From NCBI RefSeq assembly GCF_049059935.1, contig NZ_JBMGQR010000073.1, forward strand, positions 1 to 20,510: 20,510 bases of DNA, given 5' to 3'. Every line of letters begins with the position of its first letter. The first letter of the stretch is position 1. Below the pieces are notes generated by a model. It saw only the letters and a list, made by a program, of their open reading frames with translations, searched no databases and had not been told where the DNA came from. A program made the position numbers and the translations under genes. The DNA is from JAURVT01 sp049059935. GTDB taxonomy: Bacteria > Actinomycetota > Actinomycetes > Propionibacteriales > Nocardioidaceae. This document shows positions 1-7,250 of the stretch, piece after piece.

Positions 1-1161
1 CGCGACGTCGTCGCCGTCCTCGACGCGCAGTGGAACCCCGCCTGGGCCGACGACTGGGACGCCGTGGGCACCAGCGTGGGCGACCTCGACGCCCCCGTCC
101 GCAAGGTGCTGCTCGCCGTCGACCCCACGCTCGAGGTGGTGGAGGAGGCCGTGGAGTGGGGGGCGGACCTGCTGCTCACGCACCACCCGCTGCTGCTCAA
201 GGGCGTCCACGGGGTCTCCACGGGCACGCCCAAGGGCCGGATCGTGCACCGCCTGATCAGCGGCGGCGTCGCGCTGCACACGTGCCACACCAACGCCGAC
301 TCCCCGCCCGGAGGCGTGTCGGCCTCCATGGCCGACGCGCTCGGGCTGGTCGACGTGCGCCCGCTCGACCCCGACCCGGCCGACGCGCTCGACAAGTGGG
401 TGGTGATGGTGCCCGCGGACGACGCCGACCGCGTCGCCGAGGCGCTGCTCGACGCGGGCGCCGGGCACGTCGGCGACTACGACCGCTGCACGTTCGTCAC
501 CGCGGGCATCGGCACGTTCCGTCCCCTCGAGGGCGCCGACCCGACGATCGGCCAGGTGGGCGAGGTCGAGAACGTCGCCGAGGACCGGGTCGAGATGGTC
601 GCGCAGCCGCACCTGCGCGAGAGGCTCCTGGCGGTGCTCCGCGAGGTGCACCCCTACGAGGAGGTCGCGTTCGACCTGCTGGAGATGGCTCCGCGCCCCG
701 GCGACCGGGGGAGCGGACGCATCGGCACGCTGCTCGAGCCCGTCACGCTCGCCGACTTCGCCGCCGACGTCGTCGCGAGCCTGCCGCCCACGTCGAGCGT
801 CGCCAGGGTCGCCGGCGACCCCGAGCGCGAGGTGCGCACGGTGGCGCTGTGCGGGGGCTCCGGCGACTTCCTGCTCGAGCACGCCCGCCGTGCCGGCGCC
901 GACGTCTACGTGACGTCCGACCTGCGCCACCACCCGGTGTCGGAGGCCCAGGAACAGGCCGGGGCGCCCGCCGTCGTCGACGTCCCGCACTGGGCCGCGG
1001 AGTGGACCTGGCTGCCGAACGCCGCCCGCCTGCTGTCCGAGGCGCTCGCCGAGGCCGGGTCTAGGGTGGAGACCCGCGTGTCGCGCATCGTCACCGACCC
1101 GTGGACCACCCACGTCGCCTGGCCCGCCGAGGCCACCACCCCGAGGAGACCCGCTCCGTGA
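1..1161 (+). CDS. Nif3-like dinuclear metal centre protein (5' partial)
   Basis: The gene enters from the left edge. The frame is open from base 1 and encodes conserved family sequence before the first in-frame GTG (base 64), so the true start lies upstream of the window. In window codon numbering, H61-H62 (in THHPLL), D100 (in HTNAD), H311 and E315 match the metal ligands of the YbgI/Nif3 family. A PII/CutA-like insert of about 100 residues occupies roughly codons 135-225, as in the longer members of the family. The family is a cytoplasmic toroidal metal protein; GTP cyclohydrolase-like activity has been proposed for some members but the physiological role is unsettled. The TGA overlaps the GTG of the next gene by 4 bp, which implies translational coupling. 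The three-gene order matches Rv2230c-Rv2229c-Rv2228c of M. tuberculosis (from memory). Family assignment is firm, function is not. Confidence 0.93.
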   Translation, partial: RDVVAVLDAQWNPAWADDWDAVGTSVGDLDAPVRKVLLAVDPTLEVVEEAVEWGADLLLTHHPLLLKGVHGVSTGTPKGRIVHRLISGGVALHTCHTNADSPPGGVSASMADALGLVDVRPLDPDPADALDKWVVMVPADDADRVAEALLDAGAGHVGDYDRCTFVTAGIGTFRPLEGADPTIGQVGEVENVAEDRVEMVAQPHLRERLLAVLREVHPYEEVAFDLLEMAPRPGDRGSGRIGTLLEPVTLADFAADVVASLPPTSSVARVAGDPEREVRTVALCGGSGDFLLEHARRAGADVYVTSDLRHHPVSEAQEQAGAPAVVDVPHWAAEWTWLPNAARLLSEALAEAGSRVETRVSRIVTDPWTTHVAWPAEATTPRRPAP

Positions 1162-1901
1162 AGGCCGACCCGCTCAGCCAGCAGACGCTGCTCGAGCTGC
1201 AGCACCACGACTCCGTGCTGTCCCAGCTCACGCACCGCAAGAAGTCGCTGCCCGAGCACGATCGCCTCGCCGAGCTGGCCGGTGGTCGCAAGGAGCTCGA
1301 CGGGCGTCGCATCGAGGCCGAGACCGAGGTCTCCGACCTCACCCGCGACCAGAAGCGGGCCGACGCCGAGGTCGAGCAGGTGCGCTCGCGCCGCACCAAC
1401 AACCAGAGGCGCATGGACGCGGGGCAGATCACCTCGGCCAAGGACCTCGAGAACATGCAGCACGAGATCGTCGCCCTCGATCGCCGCATCGGCACGCTCG
1501 AGGACGCCGAGCTCGAGGTCATGGAGGCGCTCGAGGAGGCCCAGGCCCGGCTCGAGGACGTCCGCGTCGACATCGCCGCCGCCGACGCCGAGGAGACCGC
1601 GCTCATTTCGTCGCGCGACGAGGCGATCACCGCCATCGACGCCGAGGCCGCCGGCATCGTCGACGAGCGTGCGGCCGCCGCGGCCCGCGTCCCGGACGAC
1701 CTGCTCGCGCTGTACGAGAAGGTGCGTGCCCACCAGGGCGGCACCGGTGCGGCGGCGCTGCGGCAGCGCCGCTGCGAGGGCTGCCGGCTCGAGCTCAACG
1801 GCGCCGACCTGCGCGAGATCAAGACCATCCCCGACGACGAGGTCGTCCGCTGCCCCGAGTGCGACCGGATCCTGGTGCGCACCATCGAGTCCGGCCTCTG
1901 A
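1158..1901 (+). CDS. coiled-coil C4 zinc-ribbon protein (Rv2229c-like)
   Basis: This 247-residue protein is a long, charged helical coiled coil (about residues 5-175) followed by a C-terminal C4 zinc ribbon with C206-x2-C209 and C232-x2-C235. It has no signal peptide or membrane segment and should be cytoplasmic. The family is widespread in actinobacteria between Nif3 and RNase H genes. A nucleic-acid or protein-binding role is likely, but I know of no firmly established activity. The GTG start at 1158 is chosen because it overlaps the upstream TGA (GTGA), follows a GAGGAG Shine-Dalgarno at 1143-1148, and begins the conserved KADPxxQ N-terminus. Its stop overlaps the next ATG by one base (TGATG), so all three genes probably share one transcript. 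Confidence 0.9.
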   Translation: MKADPLSQQTLLELQHHDSVLSQLTHRKKSLPEHDRLAELAGGRKELDGRRIEAETEVSDLTRDQKRADAEVEQVRSRRTNNQRRMDAGQITSAKDLENMQHEIVALDRRIGTLEDAELEVMEALEEAQARLEDVRVDIAAADAEETALISSRDEAITAIDAEAAGIVDERAAAAARVPDDLLALYEKVRAHQGGTGAAALRQRRCEGCRLELNGADLREIKTIPDDEVVRCPECDRILVRTIESGL

Positions 1902-3031
1902 TGCCCGGGTACCGCCGGGTCGTCGTCGAGGCCGACGGCGGCTCCCGGGGCAACCCCGGCCCGGCCGCGTACGGCGCGCTGATCCGCGACGCCGACACCG
2001 GCCAGGTGATCGCCGAGAGCGCCGAGGCGTTCGGCACCGCCACCAACAACGTCGCCGAGTACAAGGGCCTGATCGCCGGGCTCGAGCTGGTGCGCGAGCA
2101 CGCGCCGGACGCCGAGGTCGAGGTCCGGATGGACTCCAAGCTGGTCATCGAGCAGATGGCCGGACGCTGGCGGGTCAAGCACCCCGACATGAAGCCGCTG
2201 GCGATGGCGGCGCAGCGCATCGCGCCGTTCGGCGTCGAGTGGACGTGGGTGCCGCGCGAGCAGAACAAGGCCGCCGACGAGATCCTCAACGTCGCGCTCG
2301 ACGTCGCGCAGGGCAGGACGCCGAAGAAGCGTCGCACCGCAGCCCCCGAGCCGCAGCAGGTCGAGTCCGAGACGGGCACCCGCAACCCGATGGCCGGCTG
2401 GCGCGACCCGCTCCTCGACCCGCCCACCACGATCCTGCTGCTGCGCCACGGCGTCACCGACAGCACCGTCAACAAGCTGTTCTGCGGCACCGGGGGAGCC
2501 GACCCCGGCCTGAACGACGCCGGACGCGCGCAGGCCGCGCGTGCCGCCGCCTGGATCGCGGCCCACGGCGGCGCCGACGCGATCGTCAGCTCCCCGCTGG
2601 CGCGCACCCGCGAGACCGCCGCCGCGGTGGGCGACGCGCTGGGGCTCGACGTCGGCACCGACGACGACCTCGCCGAGGCCGCGTTCGGCGAGTGGGACGG
2701 CCTGACCTTCGCCCAGGTGCAGGAGCGCTGGCCCTCCGAGCTCGACGCGTGGCTCGAGTCCACCGCCACCCCGCCGCCCGGCGGCGAGGCCTACGACTCG
2801 GTCTTCACCCGCGCCCGCCGCGCCCGCAACCGCCTCGTGCGCGACCACGGCGGCCGGACCGTGGTGGTCGTCAGTCACGTCACGCCCATCAAGATGCTGG
2901 CTCGCCTGACGCTCGACGTCCCCATGCCGGTGATCCACCGGCTCGAGCTCGAGCCGGCCTCGATCAGCACCGTCCGCGTCTGGCCCGACGGCCTGTCGAC
3001 GCTCCGCGGCTGGTCGTTCGTGCCGGAGTGA
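1901..3031 (+). CDS. bifunctional RNase H / histidine (acid) phosphatase
   Basis: This 376-residue fusion resembles Rv2228c of M. tuberculosis. Residues 5-135 form an RNase HI-type domain that hydrolyses RNA in RNA-DNA hybrids; the expected acidic metal ligands D12, E53, D78 and D126 are all present. A basic linker (about 138-175, PKKRR) leads to a phosphoglycerate mutase-like or CobC-like domain. There R182-H183-G184 carries the phospho-accepting histidine, with R235, E264 and H326 (in SHVTP) completing the site. The CobC domain suggests alpha-ribazole-5'-phosphate phosphatase (cobalamin pathway) or general acid phosphatase activity. ATG 1901 is chosen because it directly overlaps the upstream stop and gives the normal short RNase H N-terminus. 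The gene converges on yaaA with an 18-bp gap. Confidence 0.93.
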   Translation: MPGYRRVVVEADGGSRGNPGPAAYGALIRDADTGQVIAESAEAFGTATNNVAEYKGLIAGLELVREHAPDAEVEVRMDSKLVIEQMAGRWRVKHPDMKPLAMAAQRIAPFGVEWTWVPREQNKAADEILNVALDVAQGRTPKKRRTAAPEPQQVESETGTRNPMAGWRDPLLDPPTTILLLRHGVTDSTVNKLFCGTGGADPGLNDAGRAQAARAAAWIAAHGGADAIVSSPLARTRETAAAVGDALGLDVGTDDDLAEAAFGEWDGLTFAQVQERWPSELDAWLESTATPPPGGEAYDSVFTRARRARNRLVRDHGGRTVVVVSHVTPIKMLARLTLDVPMPVIHRLELEPASISTVRVWPDGLSTLRGWSFVPE

Positions 3032-3034
3032 GGC

Positions 3035-3048
3035 TCCGGGCGTCCGGA
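3035..3048. terminator. possible bidirectional hairpin between convergent genes
   Basis: The 18-bp gap between the stop codons of the RNase H gene and yaaA contains TCCGG - GCGT - CCGGA, a 5-bp stem with a 4-nt loop. It is placed where a shared terminator would be expected, but it is short and has no T-run on either strand. It may equally be a chance GC palindrome. Confidence 0.3.
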
Positions 3049-3049
3049 C

Positions 3050-3814
3050 TCAGACCTCGGTGACGACGACGTCGAGGCGGGTGCCGTCCTGCTCGACGGT
3101 CCAGCCGAGGTCGCGCAGGGCATCGGCGAGGGCGTCGACGCGGCGGACGTCGACGTTCTCGGTGAGCAGCGCCCGGGTGATCTGGCCCTTGGTGGCCTTG
3201 TTGAAGTGGCTGACGATGCTGCGGCGGCCGTCCTTGTCCTGCAGCACGCGGACGGTGGCGGTGCGCGGCGCGAGGTCGCGTCCGGGGCGGAACAGCCCGG
3301 CGTAGGTCTGCGAGCGCAGGTCGACCAGCAGTCCCGAGCCGACGAGCGCGGGGACCTCGTCGGCGAGCGGGCCGCGCCAGGCCGACGCCACCGACCCGAT
3401 GCCGGGCAGCGAGGTGCCCCCGCTGAGCCGGTACGCGGGGATGCGGTCGCCGGGGCGCACGACGCCGAACAGCGCGCTCGCCACCGCCAGGCGCGACGAC
3501 GCCCGTCGCCTGGCCGACGCGTCGAGGCTCGCGAGGTCGAGGGCCGCGAAGAGCACGCCGCTGTAGACCTTGTCGGCGCGCGCGGTGGGCAGGCTCCACA
3601 GCCGGGCGTCGCGATCGACCGCGTCGGCCTGCGACGGGCCGAGGCCGAGCACCGCGGCGGCCTTCTCGGGATCCTGCGACGCGAGGTCGACCAGGCCGTC
3701 GACCAGCGTGCGGCGGGTGTCGGTGAGCGACGGGCTCGCGAGCGCGTCGAGGTCGAGCGGCTTGCCGCGGACGGGGAGGGTCTTGCCCTCCGAGGGCGGC
3801 AGCCAGATCAGCAC
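3050..3814 (-). CDS. yaaA: YaaA-family (UPF0246) peroxide stress protein
   Basis: This 254-residue soluble protein is recognisable throughout. It has PSEGKT near the N-terminus (7-12), VYSGVL (83-88), LFGVVRPGDRIPAYRLSG (115-132) and the family hallmark SHFNKATKG (202-210). In E. coli, YaaA is induced by OxyR and limits free iron and DNA damage during peroxide stress; the structure shows a DNA-binding HhH-like fold. Whether that role holds here is inference. The GTG start at 3814 gives the canonical LIWLPPSEGKT beginning. It lies exactly 6 nt after a TAGCCT -10 box, which suggests a leaderless mRNA. The permease gene ends 16 bp upstream on the same strand, so read-through from that gene is also possible. 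The length is normal for the family. Confidence 0.93.
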   Translation of the reverse strand: MLIWLPPSEGKTLPVRGKPLDLDALASPSLTDTRRTLVDGLVDLASQDPEKAAAVLGLGPSQADAVDRDARLWSLPTARADKVYSGVLFAALDLASLDASARRRASSRLAVASALFGVVRPGDRIPAYRLSGGTSLPGIGSVASAWRGPLADEVPALVGSGLLVDLRSQTYAGLFRPGRDLAPRTATVRVLQDKDGRRSIVSHFNKATKGQITRALLTENVDVRRVDALADALRDLGWTVEQDGTRLDVVVTEV

Positions 3815-3820
3815 CGGACC

Positions 3821-3826
3821 AGGCTA
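3821..3826 (-). promoter_or_regulatory. -10 box of yaaA (leaderless)
   Basis: On the minus strand TAGCCT lies 6 nt before the GTG of yaaA. This matches the actinobacterial TANNNT -10 element and places the transcription start at the G of GTG. It sits in the 16-bp gap after the permease stop. Confidence 0.6.
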
Positions 3827-3830
3827 GGCG

Positions 3831-5030
3831 TCACCACAGCCACCCCGTCCACAGGCCCAGGACGGCCGCGCACAGCACCACGACGAGCGGGGTGGTGAGC
3901 CCGAGCAGGTGGAACGTGCGGGCGGAGGGGGCCGCGTCCTGGGCCCGCAGGCCCGACCGCCAGAGCAGGTTGGCCAGCGAACCGGCGTAGGTGAGGTTGG
4001 CGCCCACGTTGACGCCCACGAGCAGCGCCAGCAGTGCCGCGGGGCCGAGGGGCGCCACGAGCGGCAGCAGCACCAGCGTCGCCGGGAGGTTGTTCACCAC
4101 GCCGGCCAGGACCATCGCCAGCAGGGCGACGCCCACCAGCGCGAGCACGCCGTCGCCGCCGGGCAGCAGGCGGCCCACGAGACCGTCGACGCCGGCGTGG
4201 CCCACGGCGATGACCACGATCGCCCAGCACATCACGAAGTAGGCGAAGGGCACGTTGGCCGCGGCGCCCACGTCGGCGAGCGAGACGACGCCGCGACGGC
4301 GCGCGTGCCACACCAGCACCACGGCACCGACGGCCGCGGGCCAGAACGGCGCGACGTCGAACGGCGACCCCGCCGCGAACCCGGCGAGCACCGCGACCAC
4401 GACGCCGAGCGCGACGCGCGGGACCGGCGGCGGCTCCTGCGGCGCGGCGTCGGCGGGCGCGGCGAGGTCGCGCCGGAAGGCCAGCCGGAGCACGACGTAC
4501 TCCGCGACGATCGCCACCACCCACACCGGGGCCATCGCCGCGGCGAACCCCAGGAACGTCAGGCCGGTGGAGGCGAACACCAGCAGGTTGGTCAGGTTGG
4601 AGATCGGCAGCAGCGTCGACGCCGAGTTCGACAGCCGCACGGTGGCGTACGAGACCGGCCGCGACGGGCGTCCCACCGCACGGGCCGCGACGACCAGGAC
4701 GGGCGTCAGAAGCACCGCGGTGGCGTCCAGGCTGAGGGTGGTGGTGACCAGGGCCGCGACCACGAACGACAGCGCGAGGAAGCGCGGACCCGAGCGCCGT
4801 CCGGCGACGGCCACCCGGGCGCCGAGCGCGGCGAACAGGCCCTCGGCGGCGCAGGCCTGCGCCAGCACCATGATCGCCACCAGGAACGCGATGACGGGGA
4901 GCAGCTCACCGGCCTCGTCCAGGGCGTCGCCCACCGAGATGGCACCGGTGAGCAGGGCGATCGCGACGCCCGCGGTGCCGACGGTGACCTCCCAGCGCAC
5001 GCGGGGTCGGGTGCCGCCGCCGAAGGTCAC
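3831..5030 (-). CDS. ArsB/SLC13-type (ion transporter superfamily) permease
   Basis: This 399-residue polytopic membrane protein has about 11 hydrophobic segments and clear internal two-fold symmetry. The first half carries SLDATAVLLTP (100-110) and LPISNLTNLLVF (141-152). The second half carries the matching VVNNLPATLVLLP (311-323) and NVGANLTYAGSLANLLW (341-357). These paired re-entrant NLxN and DxTAVLLxP / NNLPA motifs are typical of the ArsB/NhaD/SLC13 ion transporter superfamily. The substrate (arsenite, Na+/H+ or a dicarboxylate) cannot be read from sequence. No arsR or arsC gene is nearby, so arsenic resistance is not supported by context. The GTG start at 5030 follows TACGCT by 7 nt, indicating a leaderless mRNA. 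It is divergent from the RNB gene and co-directional with yaaA. Confidence 0.88.
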   Translation of the reverse strand: MTFGGGTRPRVRWEVTVGTAGVAIALLTGAISVGDALDEAGELLPVIAFLVAIMVLAQACAAEGLFAALGARVAVAGRRSGPRFLALSFVVAALVTTTLSLDATAVLLTPVLVVAARAVGRPSRPVSYATVRLSNSASTLLPISNLTNLLVFASTGLTFLGFAAAMAPVWVVAIVAEYVVLRLAFRRDLAAPADAAPQEPPPVPRVALGVVVAVLAGFAAGSPFDVAPFWPAAVGAVVLVWHARRRGVVSLADVGAAANVPFAYFVMCWAIVVIAVGHAGVDGLVGRLLPGGDGVLALVGVALLAMVLAGVVNNLPATLVLLPLVAPLGPAALLALLVGVNVGANLTYAGSLANLLWRSGLRAQDAAPSARTFHLLGLTTPLVVVLCAAVLGLWTGWLW

Positions 5031-5037
5031 GGGGCTC

Positions 5038-5043
5038 AGCGTA
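5038..5043 (-). promoter_or_regulatory. -10 box of the permease gene (leaderless)
   Basis: TACGCT on the minus strand lies 7 nt before the GTG at 5030. It fits TANNNT with leaderless spacing and supports that start codon. Confidence 0.6.
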
Positions 5044-5067
5044 GGGACAGGTGTCCGCCGCGCACCC

Positions 5068-5073
5068 TAGGGT
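5068..5073 (+). promoter_or_regulatory. -10 box of the RNB ribonuclease gene (leaderless)
   Basis: TAGGGT lies 7 nt before ATG 5081, the usual leaderless spacing, so this ATG is preferred over the in-frame GTG at 5051. The box is half of a perfect 10-bp palindrome, ACCCTAGGGT (5064-5073), so TAGGGT can also be read on the minus strand. Confidence 0.65.
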
Positions 5074-5080
5074 GGTCGCC

Positions 5081-6514
5081 ATGCCACGCCGACCCCTGAT
5101 CGTCGCCCCCGAGTCGGCCGCGGCCGTCGCCGCTCAGCTCGACGCCCTCGAGTCCGAGCTGGGGGTGGGCGCGGAGTTCGCGGACGACGTCCTGGCCGAG
5201 GCCGCGGAGTCGGCGGCGTCCCCGTCGCTGCCCGAGCGCGACCTCACGGACCTGCCGTTCGTCACCATCGACCCGCCGGGTGCGCGCGACCTCGACCAGG
5301 CGATGCACCTCGAGCGGCTCGACGACGGCTACCGCGTGCACTACGCGATCGCCGACGTGGGTGCGTTCGTCCGTCCGGGCGGTCTCGTCGACGCCGAGGC
5401 GCACCGCCGCGGCCAGACGCTCTACGGCCCGTCGCGTCGCATCCCGCTGCACCCGCCGCAGCTCAGCGAGGACGCCGCCAGCCTGCTCGCCGACCAGGTG
5501 CGTCCGGCCCTGGTGTGGCAGGTCGAGCTGAGCGAGAGCGGTGAGGGACGCAGCGCCGAGGTGTTCCGCGCGCTGGTCCGCAGCCGCGCCCAGCACGACT
5601 ACGCCGGCGTGCAGAAGGCCGTCGACGACGGCACCGCCGAGCCCGTGTTCACCCTGCTGCGCGAGATCGGCGAGCTCCGCAAGAGGTACGAGCAGGTGCG
5701 CGGGGGCGTCAGCCTGCCGCTGCCCGACCAGGAGATCGTCGCCGACGACGGGCACCTGCGCGTCGAGTACCGCGCCAACCTGCCCGTCGAGGGCTGGAAC
5801 GAGCAGATCTCGCTGCTCGTCGGCATGGCCGCCGCGCACCTGATGCTCTACGCGCAGGTGGGCCTGCTGCGCACCCTCCCGCCGGCCGACCCGCGTGCGG
5901 TCTCGCGGCTGCACCGCACCGCCGACGCCCTCGGCATCGCCTGGCCCGCCGAGATGGCCTACCCCGAGTTCGTCCGCACGCTCGACCCCGACGAGCCGCG
6001 TGACGTCGCCATGCTCGACGCCTGCACGACGCTGCTGCGCGGTGCGGGGTACGTCGCGTTCGTCGACGCCGTGCCCGAGCAGCCCGAGCACGCCGCGATC
6101 GCCTCGGAGTACGCGCACGCCACGGCACCGCTGCGCCGCCTGGCCGACCGCTACGTCGGCGAGACGTGCGTCGCGATCTGCGCGGGCACGCCCGTCCCGG
6201 CCTGGGTCCGCGACGCGCTCGACGCGCTGCCCGCCACGATGCAGGCCTCCGAGCGTCTCGCGCACACCTACGAGCGCGAGGTGGTCGACCTCGTCGAGGC
6301 CGGCATGCTGGCGGGCTCGGTCGGGCAGGAGTTCGACGCCGTGGTGCTCGACGCCGACGCCAAGCACCCCACCCGGGGCACCGCGATGGTGGTCGACCCG
6401 GCCGTCGAGGCCCAGGTCGAGGCCGACCACGAGCTGCCCGTCGGGTCCCGCGTCCGGGTCCGGCTCACCGAGGCCGACGTCGACGCGCGCCGCGTGCGGT
6501 TCAGGCTCGTCTAG
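5081..6514 (+). CDS. RNB-domain (RNase II/R family) exoribonuclease
   Basis: This 477-residue protein is built around an RNB catalytic domain (about residues 50-380) that should degrade RNA 3' to 5' in the cytoplasm. The metal-binding motif is TIDPPGARDLDQAM, giving D64, D70 and D72; the fourth Asp of E. coli RNase II (D210) is replaced by Q73. I recall this DLDQ form as typical of the short actinobacterial RNB group. The C-terminal motif EYAHATAPLRRLADRYV corresponds to the conserved arginine region of the active site, and the last ~90 residues look S1/OB-like. It lacks the N-terminal cold-shock domains of full RNase R, so it is shorter than that enzyme. ATG 5081 is supported by the leaderless -10 box. 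The TAG shares bases with the stop codon of the convergent GDT1 gene. Confidence 0.92.
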   Translation: MPRRPLIVAPESAAAVAAQLDALESELGVGAEFADDVLAEAAESAASPSLPERDLTDLPFVTIDPPGARDLDQAMHLERLDDGYRVHYAIADVGAFVRPGGLVDAEAHRRGQTLYGPSRRIPLHPPQLSEDAASLLADQVRPALVWQVELSESGEGRSAEVFRALVRSRAQHDYAGVQKAVDDGTAEPVFTLLREIGELRKRYEQVRGGVSLPLPDQEIVADDGHLRVEYRANLPVEGWNEQISLLVGMAAAHLMLYAQVGLLRTLPPADPRAVSRLHRTADALGIAWPAEMAYPEFVRTLDPDEPRDVAMLDACTTLLRGAGYVAFVDAVPEQPEHAAIASEYAHATAPLRRLADRYVGETCVAICAGTPVPAWVRDALDALPATMQASERLAHTYEREVVDLVEAGMLAGSVGQEFDAVVLDADAKHPTRGTAMVVDPAVEAQVEADHELPVGSRVRVRLTEADVDARRVRFRLV

Positions 6515-7101
6515 AGCCAGCCGGCGCCCTCGGCGATGAGCACGACGCCGAAGGCCAGGAACGCGACGGTGGCGCCGTAGCGGATGAACCGCTCGGGCAG
6601 GTGCCTGCCGAGCACGGCGCCGACGACGATGGCGAGGGCGTCGGCGACGACCATGCCCAGGGTGCTGCCGAGCCAGACCCCGAAGACCGCGAGCCAGTCG
6701 CTCTCGCGGGTGGCCAGGGTGATGGTGGCGAGCATGGTCTTGTCGCCGAGCTCGGCGAGGAAGAACGCGACGGCGACGGCGAGGAACGCCGCGCCGCCGG
6801 CGGCCTTGGCCTTGTTCTCCTCCTCGTCGCTGAGCGAGTCGCCGCGCAGGGTCCAGGCGGCGAAGCCCAGGAACGCGATGCCGGCGACGATCGAGATGGC
6901 GTCCTGGCTGCCGGCGAACGCGTCGCCGATCAGGAAGCCGATGGCGACCGAGGCGAGGTGCACGACGGCGGTGGCGGCGGTGATGCCGAGGAGGACCTCG
7001 CGGACCCGGAACCGGGTCGCGAAGGTCATCGCCATGAGCTGGCTCTTGTCACCGAGCTCGGCCACGAAGATGACGGCGGTGCTGATCAGGAACGCTTCCA
7101 C
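6511..7101 (-). CDS. GDT1/TMEM165 (UPF0016) family cation exporter
   Basis: This 196-residue membrane protein consists of two homologous halves of three helices each. Each half carries the family signature: E15-L-G-D-K-S and E117-L-G-D-K-T. The central loop (about 86-101) is acidic and basic, as usual. Characterised members export Mn2+ (for example bacterial MneA/Mnx proteins) or exchange Ca2+/Mn2+ for H+; manganese export from the cytoplasm is the most likely role here. The GTG start at 7101 is preceded by a weak AGGA and an upstream GC hairpin in the leader. It is divergent from phoX (149-bp gap), and its stop overlaps the RNB stop by 3 bases within CTAG. I saw no convincing Mn2+ riboswitch in the leader. 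Confidence 0.93.
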   Translation of the reverse strand: MEAFLISTAVIFVAELGDKSQLMAMTFATRFRVREVLLGITAATAVVHLASVAIGFLIGDAFAGSQDAISIVAGIAFLGFAAWTLRGDSLSDEEENKAKAAGGAAFLAVAVAFFLAELGDKTMLATITLATRESDWLAVFGVWLGSTLGMVVADALAIVVGAVLGRHLPERFIRYGATVAFLAFGVVLIAEGAGWL

Positions 7102-7116
7102 TGGGTCGATCCTGGT

Positions 7117-7130
7117 GGGCCGGAAGGCCC
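7117..7130 (-). promoter_or_regulatory. hairpin in the leader of the GDT1 gene
   Basis: The minus strand can form GGGCC - TTCC - GGCCC 15 nt before the GTG of the exporter gene. The perfect 5-bp GC stem with a 4-nt loop ends just before the weak AGGA Shine-Dalgarno. It could influence initiation, but there is no evidence beyond the inverted repeat. Confidence 0.3.
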
Positions 7131-7159
7131 GCGGACAAGCGAAAGTGACGGCCCTGGCA

Positions 7160-7192
7160 AGTCATGCGGAGTTCACCCGACGTTTGGCCGCG
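7160..7192 (+). promoter_or_regulatory. putative Pho box (11-bp direct repeats) upstream of phoX
   Basis: Three 11-bp steps align as GTCATGCGG (7161), GTTCACCCG (7171) and GTTTGGCCG (7182). The middle unit matches the GTTCACC core of PhoP direct-repeat units known from Streptomyces pho genes; the flanking units are degenerate. The position 60-90 bp upstream of a phosphatase gene fits a phosphate-starvation operator. This is inference from similarity and context. Confidence 0.4.
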
Positions 7193-7197
7193 GCCAA
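7184..7197. repeat. 14-bp perfect palindrome in the phoX/GDT1 divergent region
   Basis: TTGGCCGCGGCCAA reads identically on both strands. It lies in the 149-bp divergent intergenic region and overlaps the last Pho-box-like unit. It could be a dimeric repressor operator for either gene, or simply GC-rich chance. Confidence 0.4.
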
Positions 7198-7236
7198 CAC
7201 CGGGAAGGCTCGTGCCACACCCCGTCGCCGACCTCC

Positions 7237-7242
7237 GGAGGG
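7237..7242 (+). promoter_or_regulatory. ribosome binding site that fixes the phoX start
   Basis: GGAGGG lies 8 nt before GTG 7251, near-ideal spacing. No comparable Shine-Dalgarno precedes the in-frame ATG at 7302 or the upstream candidates. Confidence 0.7.
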
Positions 7243-7250
7243 CCGTCATC

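Noticed and set aside
1091..2938. A 615-codon minus-strand open frame opposite the zinc-ribbon and RNase H genes
   Set aside because: The translation has no family resemblance, and the plus-strand genes have clear catalytic motifs and overlapping starts and stops. It is a GC-driven shadow frame.
3831..5030. An arsenic resistance operon based on the ArsB-like permease
   Set aside because: No arsR, arsC or acr3 gene is adjacent. The family is broad, so only the transporter superfamily is claimed.
5035..5041. A single CTCAGCG in the permease/RNB divergent region
   Set aside because: There is no second heptamer at an 11-bp step and the spacing to either -10 box does not match sites A-D. Similar single copies in coding sequence (for example near 5462 and 9081) show the heptamer alone is not informative.
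5051..5080. In-frame GTG 5051 as start of the RNB gene
   Set aside because: It would contain the TAGGGT -10 box within the coding region; ATG 5081 has ideal leaderless spacing.
7102..7183. A Mn2+ (yybP-ykoY) riboswitch in the leader of the GDT1-type exporter
   Set aside because: The expected conserved aptamer loops were not found on the minus strand; only a short GC hairpin is visible.
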